DNA of 64,000 bases from Endozoicomonas euniceicola (GTDB lineage: Bacteria > Pseudomonadota > Gammaproteobacteria > Pseudomonadales > Endozoicomonadaceae), in the NCBI RefSeq assembly GCF_025562755.1, contig NZ_CP103300.1, forward strand, positions 3,101,001 through 3,165,000, given 5' to 3'. Position 1 is the first letter of the stretch; each line of letters starts with the position of its first letter. Shown here piece after piece: positions 1 to 8,624 of the stretch. The position numbers and the translations under genes were made by a program. The notes under the pieces were generated by a model that ran no database searches, was not told the DNA's origin, and saw only the letters and a program-made list of their open reading frames with translations.

Positions 1-1362
1 CCTTTACGTGTGCTTCGTCGTGATCTGACTCCGGCACCGCCCGGAACCTGGCTGGTTTACGGGTTGTCTCTTGGCGCAATGATCGCACTGCTGTGGTATC
101 ACACCGGTCAATTGCTCACCACAGCAGGCATAACACTGGCTGGTGCTTTGATACTGGTGCTGATCTCCCTCTGCGTGAAAGTGGGGCTGGGCTTTATGCA
201 CAAACGGTTGCTGCGTCACTCCCTGCCGCTGCAATGGCGACTGGGTCTGAAGCGCTTATCCCGGGAGCGGGGGCAGACTACGGCGCAGATGCTGGCGTTT
301 TCCCTGATTTTTATGTCCATGGCTATTGTACTTTTGCTGCGGACAGAACTGCTGGAACGCTGGCAGCAGCAGTTGCCTGAAGGAACACCTAATTATTTTG
401 CCCTGAATGTTCAGCCTTCCGAAATAGACAGCTTTCGTCGTTTTCTCAAAGAACGACAGATTGATCGTAGCGAAGTCTATCCGATTGTTCGGGGGCGGCT
501 GACCTACATTAACGGGGTTCCTGCAAAAGAGGCTGTGTCTGAAGATCAGCGCAACCATAACTCGTTAAATCGTGAGTTAAGCCTGACCTGGTCGAATGAA
601 TTACCGGAAGGCAACCAGCTGGTCGAGGGGCAATGGTGGCAGACTGGTAATGATTCAGAGCTGTCGGTAGAAATGAGCATTGTTAAACACCTGGGAGTCG
701 CACTGGGTGATCAGCTGACTTTTTCCATTTCCGGTCGCGATGTGACAGCAACGATCACCAGCCTGCGCAGGGCTGACTGGGAATCCTTCCGCCCTAACTT
801 TTATATGATGTTCCCGGAACGAACGCTGGGTGATATGCCAGCCAGCTGGTTGAGCAGTTTTTACCTGTCACCAGACAGACGACTGTTGCTGAATGAATTC
901 GTGCAGACCTTTCCAACGGTTACGCTACTGGATCTGGATGCCATTATCAGTCAGGTTCAGAGTATGGTGCAACAGTCCACGCTGGCCGTTGAAGCCATGT
1001 TAATCGCGTTGTTTCTGGCCGGGTTGCTGGTGACGGCGTCGGCTATTGAGTCCAGCCTTGACGCACGTTTGCGTGAAGGTGCCCTGATTCGCTCCCTTGG
1101 CGGCACCCGGCAACAGCTGCTGCGGCTGCAGGTGGGTGAGTTTGTGGTGCTGGGTCTGTTGTCAGGCTTTGTTGCGGCTGTTGGGACTGAGCTTTGTAAC
1201 TGGTGGCTGCAAAGCTATGTGTTTGGAATGAGCTGGCGGCCAGCCGTATGGCTGTGGCTGGCACTGCCTTTGACAGGGGGAAGCCTGATTGGGTTGTCGG
1301 GCTGGCTGGGAGTTCGGCGGGTTGTCCGGCAGTCTCCGATGGGGGTGTTGAACGCTGTTTAA
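1..1362 (+). CDS. ABC transporter permease, FtsX/YbbP-like (5' partial)
   Basis: The reading frame is open from the first base, so the protein starts upstream of the window; the GTG at 10 is only an internal valine codon. What is seen is the C-terminal part of a large FtsX-type permease. Three hydrophobic segments lie in the first 110 residues, followed by a hydrophilic, presumably periplasmic domain (about 115-315) and three more membrane segments at the C-terminus. The stretch ALIRSLGGTRQQLLRLQ between the last helices is typical of FtsX domains. The family known as YbbP works with an ATPase (YbbA) and is thought to move lipophilic substrates or act mechanically; the partner gene would be upstream. 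Family call is firm, substrate unknown. Confidence 0.85.
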   Translation, partial: PLRVLRRDLTPAPPGTWLVYGLSLGAMIALLWYHTGQLLTTAGITLAGALILVLISLCVKVGLGFMHKRLLRHSLPLQWRLGLKRLSRERGQTTAQMLAFSLIFMSMAIVLLLRTELLERWQQQLPEGTPNYFALNVQPSEIDSFRRFLKERQIDRSEVYPIVRGRLTYINGVPAKEAVSEDQRNHNSLNRELSLTWSNELPEGNQLVEGQWWQTGNDSELSVEMSIVKHLGVALGDQLTFSISGRDVTATITSLRRADWESFRPNFYMMFPERTLGDMPASWLSSFYLSPDRRLLLNEFVQTFPTVTLLDLDAIISQVQSMVQQSTLAVEAMLIALFLAGLLVTASAIESSLDARLREGALIRSLGGTRQQLLRLQVGEFVVLGLLSGFVAAVGTELCNWWLQSYVFGMSWRPAVWLWLALPLTGGSLIGLSGWLGVRRVVRQSPMGVLNAV

Positions 1363-1601
1363 AAAAGTTTTTTGCCTGCTGCCACTCAACTCTGGTTTTC
1401 CTGCTATTCTCAGGTAGCCCGGATATGTTGTAAACCACCCTGAAGTCAATGACTTCGAAAGTCTTTTTACACGACATTCCGGGTATTTTTTATGCCCTCT
1501 TGATTCTGCGTCATGCCCCTTTAAGCAACGCTCGTCGTTTGCATTGACGTGCAATCAAAAATACCCGTTGGATTTTCTTCTAATTTCCAGAGGAATAGCT
1601 T

Positions 1602-2681
1602 GTGTTTAGTTTCAAGATCAGTCGCCTGTCACGCACTCTGGTTTGCTCTTCTCTGTTGATTTCAGCCATACCCAAAGTCATCGCTGCTTCCTGGGAGCCT
1701 CATCACTGCTTATTCGATTATGCCAACACGCTGCCTTCTGAAGAGATGGCCGCAAGCCTTAAACACTTTGCCAGTAAGGAGCCTGATTTGTGGAAAAAAA
1801 TTCCCGAACATGAGTATCAGAAGTTTAACAGCTTTGAGTGGAAAAGCTTTGATCAGAACAGGGAAAGCATTGGGCGCCATTGCCAGTGCGCTTATCCCCA
1901 TTCAGAAAGTCAAAGCCTGGGACAGCTGAAGAAGCGCTTTGAGGAAAATGCAAAGCTCTTCAGCGAAAATCAGAAAAAAATTCAGGATTATGATTCAAGC
2001 TGGTTCAAGATTTTCAAGAACTCTCCAGAAGAGTTCCAGATAAACAGGGATATTTTATTTTGGAGTTGTGACGAGGGTTTCTTTATACCAGAGTTTGACT
2101 TGCCTGGGTTAAACCAGAATTACCCGAGCATTCAGGAAGTTTTATTAACCATTACCCAGTACGTTGCCGATCAGCACTCCGTTCAGGTTAAAGGGGGAAC
2201 CTTTATTGACCGACACCATGAAGTTATTGAAACCGGTATTAAAGCAAAAGCTAAAAAGCTTGAAAAGCAAACGGAACTGTCCGTTAACATTGAGCCGGAC
2301 AGCATTTCAATCGCAGAAAAGTTTGACTCCAGTTTTCTTACCCACCTTGAGCGAGCGCAAAAAGAAGGAAAAGGCATTTACAGCTACCTGGAGTTTATCA
2401 GCGGCGAAAATGAAGTACACCGGTATTATACGACAATAAAAGTTAACAAAGGTAAAAGCGGCAATATCGAAGGGCTTGAGGTATACGACCCCATGGTTAT
2501 GGTTAAACTGTATTTCCCTGTTGATAAATCGGGAAAACACACCAAACTGCCGGATTTCTACCAGTCTTTTGCCAATGCTCTTATGCAGAAACACGACATC
2601 AGTGGAGTCAGGCAAATCACCAAAGTCAAATACAAGGTGCTGTTCCTGTCTGAAAAAAAAGACAAACATGAGGAGATGTAA
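1602..2681 (+). CDS. Secreted protein of unknown function
   Basis: The 359-residue protein begins with a Sec-type signal peptide (basic start, hydrophobic SRTLVCSSLLISAIP, likely cleavage near the AAS around residue 29). The GTG start is supported by AGAGGA at 1589-1594, 7 bases upstream. The mature part is hydrophilic and lysine-rich, with cysteines near the N-terminus (HHC, RHCQC) that could form disulphides in the periplasm or outside. I recognise no domain. The stop is immediately followed by the ATG of the secreted phosphatase, whose ribosome-binding site lies in the last codons of this gene, so the two are translated from one message. Confidence 0.7.
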   Translation: MFSFKISRLSRTLVCSSLLISAIPKVIAASWEPHHCLFDYANTLPSEEMAASLKHFASKEPDLWKKIPEHEYQKFNSFEWKSFDQNRESIGRHCQCAYPHSESQSLGQLKKRFEENAKLFSENQKKIQDYDSSWFKIFKNSPEEFQINRDILFWSCDEGFFIPEFDLPGLNQNYPSIQEVLLTITQYVADQHSVQVKGGTFIDRHHEVIETGIKAKAKKLEKQTELSVNIEPDSISIAEKFDSSFLTHLERAQKEGKGIYSYLEFISGENEVHRYYTTIKVNKGKSGNIEGLEVYDPMVMVKLYFPVDKSGKHTKLPDFYQSFANALMQKHDISGVRQITKVKYKVLFLSEKKDKHEEM

Positions 2682-4094
2682 ATGACCCTCCTGCCTAAGC
2701 CTGTTGTTCTGGTGATGTTGCTGATAGTGGCTGATGGCTCGTTAGCCATAGAGGAAAAAAATCAAGCCTGCACTCCCTGGCGTACGATTGTCAATAGTGA
2801 TGACCAGAACGCTATTGAGTCACACTTAAACAATAAACGACCATACCCAGGCAATAGGCGGGAAGTGAGCGCACCTTTTAGTAGTTGTTCTATGGTGCAT
2901 ACGATTTATTTAGGTCGACATGCCTCAAGGCATGTCACAAAAAATGAAAAGCTGTCCGAAATAGAGCAGGAGCTTAATGAACTGTTAAAAGGAGATGAAA
3001 GTACATCCAGCGAGCTTACGCTGGAAGGAATAAAAATAATACAAAACATAAAGCGGCTAAGACAGTTTGTTGAAAAAAACGAATTGGCTGGAAGCATTAC
3101 CAGCTTAGGAAAACAGGAGCTGAACTTCATTACCAGACGTTTTGCGTCAGGGGTAAATATTGCCCCATTTAATTTAAAACCAGCAACCGCTATACGGGCA
3201 AGCACCAGTAAAACACTGAGAACGAGACAGAGTTTAGAGGCCTTTATGGATGGCTTGAAAGGCTGGTCTGTCAATAGCGGCTTGTCGTTTGAACCGGATA
3301 TGGCAGTGGAATCTGCCGACCAGATTCTGAGAAGTTATAAGAGCTGCCCCGAAAGAACTGGGTCCTACGAAACCACCAGGGATAAATTAAAGAAAAGCAG
3401 GCAGGAGTTAGTTGATGACAGCCAGCTTTCTTTTGACCTGGCCCAAAGCTTTACCAAAAAAACAATGACCTCAAAAAATAAACTTAAAGTAATGGAGTTG
3501 CTGTATAACTTGTGCCAGATAGAAAGCAGCTTTCCTGAAAAAGAAAGGTACAACTTCTGCCAGTATTTTCTCAATGAGTCAAACCAGTCCGGTGAGGAGA
3601 TGAAGCTTCTTGGAAAGATGCAAAATTTAAAACAATGGCATAAAAGAGGCTTTGCCAGCGGCAACAGGGTAATGTTTAATCTTGCCGCTCCTATTCAGGA
3701 GCAGGTGATCAGCAGGCTTACTGCTGCACTGAGCCCTAAACAAGACCAACCATTACTGTCCCTCTGGTTTACCCATGACTCAACCATGGTGGCCATGATC
3801 ATGCTGATGGGCTATTTGGGTGACAACCCTGATTACAGTGACTGGGACGCCGATTTGATCACTCCCATGTCAGGTAATATTCAGTGGCGCGTCTACCAGT
3901 GTGGCAGAGACCACCGGGTGCAGATACTGCTGAATGAAATACCTGTCTGTCTGGATGACTGTCCAGATGCTTTTTGTTCGCTGACAGACTACATCAGTCG
4001 GTCAGCGCAAAAATTACAAGAGATCGACTTCAAAGGCGAATGCGGTGTTATAGAGGAAGACGACTTCAGCGCAATGGCAGATGACGATGACTGA
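2682..4094 (+). CDS. Secreted histidine acid phosphatase-like protein
   Basis: The 470-residue protein has a signal peptide (VVLVMLLIVADGSLA) and two hallmarks of the branch-2 histidine phosphatase superfamily (acid phosphatases, phytases, MINPP). These are an N-terminal catalytic motif LGRHASRH around residue 76, corresponding to RHGxRxP, and a distal HD motif in FTHDSTMVAMIM around residue 365. The usual glycine and proline of the first motif are replaced (RHASRHV), so activity is not certain. Known members hydrolyse phosphomonoesters such as inositol phosphates in the periplasm or outside the cell. The C-terminus is very acidic (SAMADDDD). ATG follows directly after the upstream stop, with GAGGAG 7 bases before it, so the gene is co-translated with the preceding secreted protein. 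Confidence 0.75.
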   Translation: MTLLPKPVVLVMLLIVADGSLAIEEKNQACTPWRTIVNSDDQNAIESHLNNKRPYPGNRREVSAPFSSCSMVHTIYLGRHASRHVTKNEKLSEIEQELNELLKGDESTSSELTLEGIKIIQNIKRLRQFVEKNELAGSITSLGKQELNFITRRFASGVNIAPFNLKPATAIRASTSKTLRTRQSLEAFMDGLKGWSVNSGLSFEPDMAVESADQILRSYKSCPERTGSYETTRDKLKKSRQELVDDSQLSFDLAQSFTKKTMTSKNKLKVMELLYNLCQIESSFPEKERYNFCQYFLNESNQSGEEMKLLGKMQNLKQWHKRGFASGNRVMFNLAAPIQEQVISRLTAALSPKQDQPLLSLWFTHDSTMVAMIMLMGYLGDNPDYSDWDADLITPMSGNIQWRVYQCGRDHRVQILLNEIPVCLDDCPDAFCSLTDYISRSAQKLQEIDFKGECGVIEEDDFSAMADDDD

Positions 4095-4163
4095 TCACAG
4101 CTTGCGCTGTTTGAATTATGACCAGTCGTAAGGCCGGGGCTCTGCAAAGGGCTTCTCAGAGCG

Positions 4164-4217
4164 TTATCCACAGGTCATTCAGAGGCTTGGTCAGTTAATT
4201 TGTGAATAAGTGGATAA
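4164..4217. promoter_or_regulatory. Cluster of DnaA-box-like sites
   Basis: TTATCCACA at 4164-4172 is a perfect match to the consensus DnaA box. TGTGAATAA (4201-4209) and AGTGGATAA (4209-4217) each differ from the reverse-complement consensus by one base. A further perfect box in the opposite orientation (TGTGGATAA, 4642-4650) lies just after the next gene. Binding is inferred from sequence only. Confidence 0.35.
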
Positions 4218-4293
4218 GTATTTCTGGGCCATGTTGTTAATGTCTTGAAATGTCATGTTAGAGTGGAATAAACACGGGAAAAAGGACTACAGC

Positions 4294-4638
4294 ATGAGCC
4301 ACCACGAAGAAGCCTATCTGTGTTTACTCTGCCTGCGAGACAGCACCCGAAGAATTGCCCGGCTGTACTGGACCTATATAAACCTCAGAACCCTGTCTGG
4401 CGAAGTGCCTCCAATACTGGTCGTGATGCTGGGTGTTCTGCGTGACAAACAGGATGGTTTGCACCAGAGACTGCTGGACAGTTACCCCGATGATATGGAG
4501 CAGGGCAAGTGGCATGACCAGGCAGAACAGAGTCAGAAACTGTCTGAGATGACGGAAGAAACCCAGCAGGAGTTACAGAAAATCTGTATGACCGAGATGA
4601 CGATGATCATGCTGGTTGGCAAGATGATGGAGCAGTAA
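4294..4638 (+). CDS. Small hypothetical protein
   Basis: Predicted 114 residues from the ATG at 4294, chosen because AAAGGA (4281-4286) sits 7 bases upstream; an in-frame ATG at 4255 has no such site. The product is a soluble, helix-forming, methionine-rich protein (the C-terminal part reads MTEMTMIMLVGKMMEQ). It has a short CLLCLRD motif near the start but no recognised domain. It is flanked by DnaA-box-like sequences on both sides and converges on fliO with a 31-base gap. Confidence 0.6.
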   Translation: MSHHEEAYLCLLCLRDSTRRIARLYWTYINLRTLSGEVPPILVVMLGVLRDKQDGLHQRLLDSYPDDMEQGKWHDQAEQSQKLSEMTEETQQELQKICMTEMTMIMLVGKMMEQ

Positions 4639-4669
4639 GGCTGTGGATAACTCGCTGAATAACCTGAGG

Positions 4670-5086
4670 CTAACCTTCCCCTTCTTTGCGCTTACCTTTC
4701 AGCAGGTGCTTAAAGTGGTGGGCAAAATCCTGCGGGTTTTCAGTTTGTGCTGGTGGAACAGGCGACTCTTCAAAAGTATGCACAGGTGTGACCTGATGAC
4801 TGGTGACCCCGACAAGAATATCCTTGTCGCCTACACGGATCAGGCAGACTCTGGCATGGCTGGAGAGTGGTGCGCTGGCTATAACGGTAATGCCCTGCCC
4901 AAGGGTGGGTGAGCCAGGGTTCATTTTCTTAACCAGCCAGGCCAGAACAAAAATCAGTACGATAACCAGAATCAGGGGCATGACCACCTGCATCAGGCTG
5001 AGGTCTTCAATCCCGGACTTTTCTTCTTCTGCAAACACATGAGTTGCAAACAGACAAGTCAGTAAACTGTAATACCGGATAACCAT
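4670..5086 (-). CDS. fliO: Flagellar biosynthesis protein FliO
   Basis: The 138-residue protein has a cleavable-looking signal (YYSLLTCLFATHVFA), one membrane helix (VVMPLILVIVLIFVLAWLV) and the cytoplasmic FliO domain with LSSHARVCLIRVGDKDILVGVTSHQV. This matches the family pattern of an LG.RE.....V....LLVGVT core. FliO helps assemble the FliP/Q/R core of the flagellar export gate. The ATG at 5086 is preferred over one at 5128, which would overlap the upstream gene. Oddly, no other flagellar gene is in the window; fliO normally sits between fliN and fliP. It is either an orphan copy or the end of a rearranged cluster. Confidence 0.8.
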   Translation of the reverse strand: MVIRYYSLLTCLFATHVFAEEEKSGIEDLSLMQVVMPLILVIVLIFVLAWLVKKMNPGSPTLGQGITVIASAPLSSHARVCLIRVGDKDILVGVTSHQVTPVHTFEESPVPPAQTENPQDFAHHFKHLLKGKRKEGEG

Positions 5087-5099
5087 TTTTTGTTCCGTT

Positions 5100-7664
5100 C
5101 TAAAGATTTTTATGCTCAACCACGCCAAAGTGATAACTCAGCAAGTTTATAACCGCTTCTATGTTTTTCTGGTTCAGTTCTTCTTTATTTTGGAAGCAGA
5201 CGTCTTCTATGACAGTACGGCATTTACTGGCTGGAGATCCAAGTAGTTTTTTCAGGGTCGCCGGGGTAATGAAATTCATGGCATGTTTGAACTCATCACA
5301 GTTCATAATATCCATATTCAGTTTTTTGTTGTTTTTCCTATACTCGGGTACGGTGCAGTTGGCCAGCAAACCGCAAAAACGCAGCATGGCAATAGACTCG
5401 CGCTTGGGAGCGGCACCGTCAACACACTGGGACAAGGCTATTCTGGCCGGCACCGGAGGAAAGTCTCCCTCTTGATTCATAAACTTAAATTCACTCATAA
5501 AGGTTTCTGAAGGTTTCCATTGTGCGACAGGGCTGTCTTCTGCCATTTTAGTGGCCTGTGGAAGCAAGGCCATCACCGTACTGGCACTGAGCAGCTTGCT
5601 TTTCAGACACCAGTTAAGGGCTTTGCCAATGTGTTGTCCGCTGACTTTATCGCCGAGCATCATTGGCAGCAGCAGATCGGATTTTTCCTGTTGCTCATCC
5701 GGTGTCAGCTTTTGTCTGGGGTGTTTGACCAAAGTATGGACAAAATCACAGGCTCGCCTGATGTCAGAAGGATTTTCAAGAATGATCTTTTTACGGTAAT
5801 GAGTAAGGACGTTTTGCAATTTGGCGATAGCCCTACGGTGTTTACCGTAAGCTTCTGCCATTGGTTGGGCTCCCATCAGGCTAAACTGTGTTGCCCAGAT
5901 TTCTGCTGCTTTTTCAGGATTGCTTTCCATTATCGTACTCAGCTCGGCAATTCGACAGTTGTTTGCTTTGAAAAGGTAAGTATCCTCATTTTTCAACATG
6001 TTCTGGTAAGTTTCTTCATCCCACTCGTTAATAAGGCTGATCGTTTCGGTAGATTTACCTTCTTCAAATTCCCCGGGAATCTCTTCTCCAGTCGCTTCAT
6101 CCCGTTTTGGTTCTTTCACAGACGTTTGGTAAACAACCTGAGCTTTACCAGAAAAGGAATTCAGTGCGCGGCTGATGGCGTCTATGCAATGTCTCAGTCG
6201 CTCCCGTTGTGAAACCAACTCTGTATCATCGACTAGCTGATGTAATTTCAGCAGTTCATAGACTTCCTCGAAGCTCATCGCTTTGAGTCTTTTAGCGGTT
6301 GAACGATCGATAAAGTTGGGAACCCGGCCTGCCATGTTGATACGAAAAGGGTTGGTTAATGAGTGGGCTTCTTCATTTTCATGTACGTTGGCTGCAGCAG
6401 CACAGAGATCATTGTCGATTAACTGTATTCCGTAATAGGCCTTTCCATCTTCATCGACTTTGGGAACAAAGAAAATATTGCTGAGGTTGCGGTCTACACT
6501 ACCCGCAAGATGATCAAGAAGCTGGGCGTCTGCCAGTGCTTTCTGTGTTTTCGGGTGGCGCAGGTCTAAGGGTGGAATGTCGCTAACCTGCTCTATGGTC
6601 AACACCAGATTTCCGGCATCATAGAGCTCTTTCAGCTCTTCATTTGACATGGTTGCAAGCTGTGATTCCAGAGCGGGAGAGTGAGCCTGGAGCCTGAAGC
6701 TTCTGCCCTGATCAAGTAGTTCACCATGCACAATGTCATATAGAGTGTCTATATGCTTTGCATCGTAGGGGAGATCGACGCTACCTCTTTCTGAGATATG
6801 CTGACCTTCTACAAACTGCTGGCAGGAGCCGGGCTGGCCATTATGGATGGCATAAAATGTAGGCGGTGTTAAGCCCATCCCCATGAGCAAATCAAGCTCA
6901 TAAAAATAGACAGACCGGTGAGTTAGCCTGGCAGTCTCTGAATTACAGTTATTCCCTGAATGATCCGTTATGCCAAATGCTTTGGCGGCTTCAGCATTAA
7001 CTACCTGGTCAGTTGTTGAGGCTTTGAAAACAGCAACGAAAGGATCATCTCCTGATTTTTTCCCTTTATAAGTGACCTTGGCGATAGAGGCAGAGTTGCC
7101 TCTGGCAAAATTTTCCCGAACATCCTGCTCGTCTTCTGGCAGGTAGATTTTGCCATAGCTTTCGGTTATACCAAACAAGAATCGTTTTTCCATTGCGATA
7201 CCGTTTAGTATCTTAATGACCATGTTATATCTTTTGATTTCTGGCTCAGAGGGGGCTGCTGGCAGAGGGTATTGTTCAAGATAGTTGTTAGCGACGGTTT
7301 CCATTTTGGCAAGCTGAGCGATTTTTTCTTCTCGTAACTTAGTGTTATTTCTGGGGAACTCATCATACTCGAAGGCCAGATCTAACACCTTTTTGTAAGC
7401 GCCATCAAACAGGTATCCTGGCATAGCGCCTTCATTCTGGACTACATCCCGGGCAGGAAGCGGGTTACCAGCAAAATGGTTTTCATTATAGGCTTGTACA
7501 ACGTTTTTTAAGGGACCAGCGCCGTTAGGGTTATATGCACGAATAGAATATCCCTTGGATTTACTTTCTTCAGGCCGGATTGACTCTATATCATCTCCCT
7601 TCACGAAGCATATGGAAGTCAGCACGCCTGAAGAGTTAAAGTCATAGGGATTAAACGGGTTCAT
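5100..7664 (-). CDS. Large protein with PI3/4-kinase-like catalytic motifs
   Basis: The 854-residue protein has no signal peptide. Residues about 190-420 show the layout of an atypical kinase fold. There is a strand ending in a lysine (PFVAVFKAS, ~209), a helix-rich stretch, then a catalytic-loop-like DHLAGSVDRNLSNIFF (~383) with D, R and N spaced as in PI3/PI4-kinase and HipA-like families. A metal-binding-like QLIDND (~414) follows. The C-terminal half is helical with no recognised domain. No such kinase is a normal housekeeping gene here, so a host-directed effector is plausible. GGAAAAG precedes the ATG. It is read toward fliO with a 13-base gap. Kinase fold is inferred by eye; the target is unknown. 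Confidence 0.6.
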   Translation of the reverse strand: MNPFNPYDFNSSGVLTSICFVKGDDIESIRPEESKSKGYSIRAYNPNGAGPLKNVVQAYNENHFAGNPLPARDVVQNEGAMPGYLFDGAYKKVLDLAFEYDEFPRNNTKLREEKIAQLAKMETVANNYLEQYPLPAAPSEPEIKRYNMVIKILNGIAMEKRFLFGITESYGKIYLPEDEQDVRENFARGNSASIAKVTYKGKKSGDDPFVAVFKASTTDQVVNAEAAKAFGITDHSGNNCNSETARLTHRSVYFYELDLLMGMGLTPPTFYAIHNGQPGSCQQFVEGQHISERGSVDLPYDAKHIDTLYDIVHGELLDQGRSFRLQAHSPALESQLATMSNEELKELYDAGNLVLTIEQVSDIPPLDLRHPKTQKALADAQLLDHLAGSVDRNLSNIFFVPKVDEDGKAYYGIQLIDNDLCAAAANVHENEEAHSLTNPFRINMAGRVPNFIDRSTAKRLKAMSFEEVYELLKLHQLVDDTELVSQRERLRHCIDAISRALNSFSGKAQVVYQTSVKEPKRDEATGEEIPGEFEEGKSTETISLINEWDEETYQNMLKNEDTYLFKANNCRIAELSTIMESNPEKAAEIWATQFSLMGAQPMAEAYGKHRRAIAKLQNVLTHYRKKIILENPSDIRRACDFVHTLVKHPRQKLTPDEQQEKSDLLLPMMLGDKVSGQHIGKALNWCLKSKLLSASTVMALLPQATKMAEDSPVAQWKPSETFMSEFKFMNQEGDFPPVPARIALSQCVDGAAPKRESIAMLRFCGLLANCTVPEYRKNNKKLNMDIMNCDEFKHAMNFITPATLKKLLGSPASKCRTVIEDVCFQNKEELNQKNIEAVINLLSYHFGVVEHKNL

Positions 7665-7832
7665 AGCTTTTCCGATATAGTTTGTTCAGCCAGCGTAATT
7701 TCATTTAGTCAGATACTTACCAGCTATAACTATCGGCAGAGAGACTCCGATGGATAAACTTTTTTCTGCGCCAGATACCTGCCTCGTTTTATCTGGCGCA
7801 AGGTTGATTATTCTGGGGAGAAGGGGAGAAAA

Positions 7833-7842
7833 GGGGGGGGGG
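7833..7842. repeat. Ten-base G homopolymer in the region before the amidase gene
   Basis: The 263-base interval between the divergent kinase-like gene and the amidase holds an uninterrupted run of ten G in a purine-rich stretch, about 85 bases before the amidase ATG. Such tracts are prone to slippage and can vary promoter strength. No clear -35/-10 pair was identified nearby. Confidence 0.5.
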
Positions 7843-7927
7843 AGAAGCGACAGATGATGAACGGTCTGCCAGTAGATTGTTTGGTGATTTTCAGGCAGGT
7901 TTAATAGATTAGCCCCAGAGACTGCTT

Positions 7928-8608
7928 ATGAACGTCTATCGACTTGTCAGCCCCAACTGTGACCGAACGGAGATTACTGTTGAACATCTCATCCTGCATT
8001 ATACGGCAGTGGATTTGCAGGGAACGCTGGATATATTTATGAATGGTGACAACGCTGTTTCGGCACACCTGGTGATTGATACCGATGGCGGAATTTATGA
8101 ATTGGTACAATGCCTGGAAGGTAAAGCATGGCGAGCCTGGCATGCCGGTGTCAGTCGTTACAGTGACAGGGAGAGGTTTAACGATCACTCCATCGGTATT
8201 GAACTGGTCAACCTGAACGGCAATTTGTTTTCCTACACGGATGCTCAGTACCAGGCTTTACAGCATGTGGTGCAGGTGCTTAAGCAGTCTTATCCGGCGC
8301 TGGCCGACCCTGAGCGGGTGATGGGGCATGAGCACGTTGCCGGCTTCCGTGGCAAGGCTGATCCGGGGTTACAGTTTAACTGGTGTCGTTTTTATCGTGA
8401 ATGTTATCCACAAATGAAAGCCCCGGAACGGACACCCGTCTGTCCGGAAGCGTTGCAGCAGGCACTGATGCCTCTGGCAGAACTGGTGTCTGGCGCAACT
8501 TCAGCTGAAACCGCTTCTGGAACCGTTTCTGCAAAAAAAGAGGATGCCCGCTATTGGCAGGCTATCAGCTCTCTAACTGAGTCAGTGGTGAAACTACTGC
8601 AAGAATAA
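7928..8608 (+). CDS. N-acetylmuramoyl-L-alanine amidase (Amidase_2 family)
   Basis: The 226-residue protein carries the Amidase_2/PGRP fold of AmpD and AmiD. LILHYTAVD at about 20-28 supplies the first zinc histidine, SAHLVIDTDGGIYELV (about 47-62) is the conserved strand, and WHAGVS, SIGIELVN and a late GHEHVAG...DPG complete the zinc and catalytic residues. These enzymes cut the bond between muramic acid and the stem peptide. No signal peptide is visible, so a cytoplasmic, AmpD-like role in recycling anhydromuropeptides fits best. The Ala/Thr-rich tail (160-226) is extra compared with AmpD. The amidohydrolase remnant follows after 16 bases and is probably co-transcribed. Confidence 0.85.
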   Translation: MNVYRLVSPNCDRTEITVEHLILHYTAVDLQGTLDIFMNGDNAVSAHLVIDTDGGIYELVQCLEGKAWRAWHAGVSRYSDRERFNDHSIGIELVNLNGNLFSYTDAQYQALQHVVQVLKQSYPALADPERVMGHEHVAGFRGKADPGLQFNWCRFYRECYPQMKAPERTPVCPEALQQALMPLAELVSGATSAETASGTVSAKKEDARYWQAISSLTESVVKLLQE

Positions 8609-8624
8609 GAATGGTTGACTGGCT

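Noticed and set aside
5520..6212. A 230-codon plus-strand frame
   Set aside because: Shadow of the 854-residue kinase-like gene on the minus strand; no ribosome site or recognisable domain.
8404..8412. A further perfect DnaA box (TTATCCACA)
   Set aside because: Isolated inside the amidase coding sequence; one such match is expected by chance in a window of this size.
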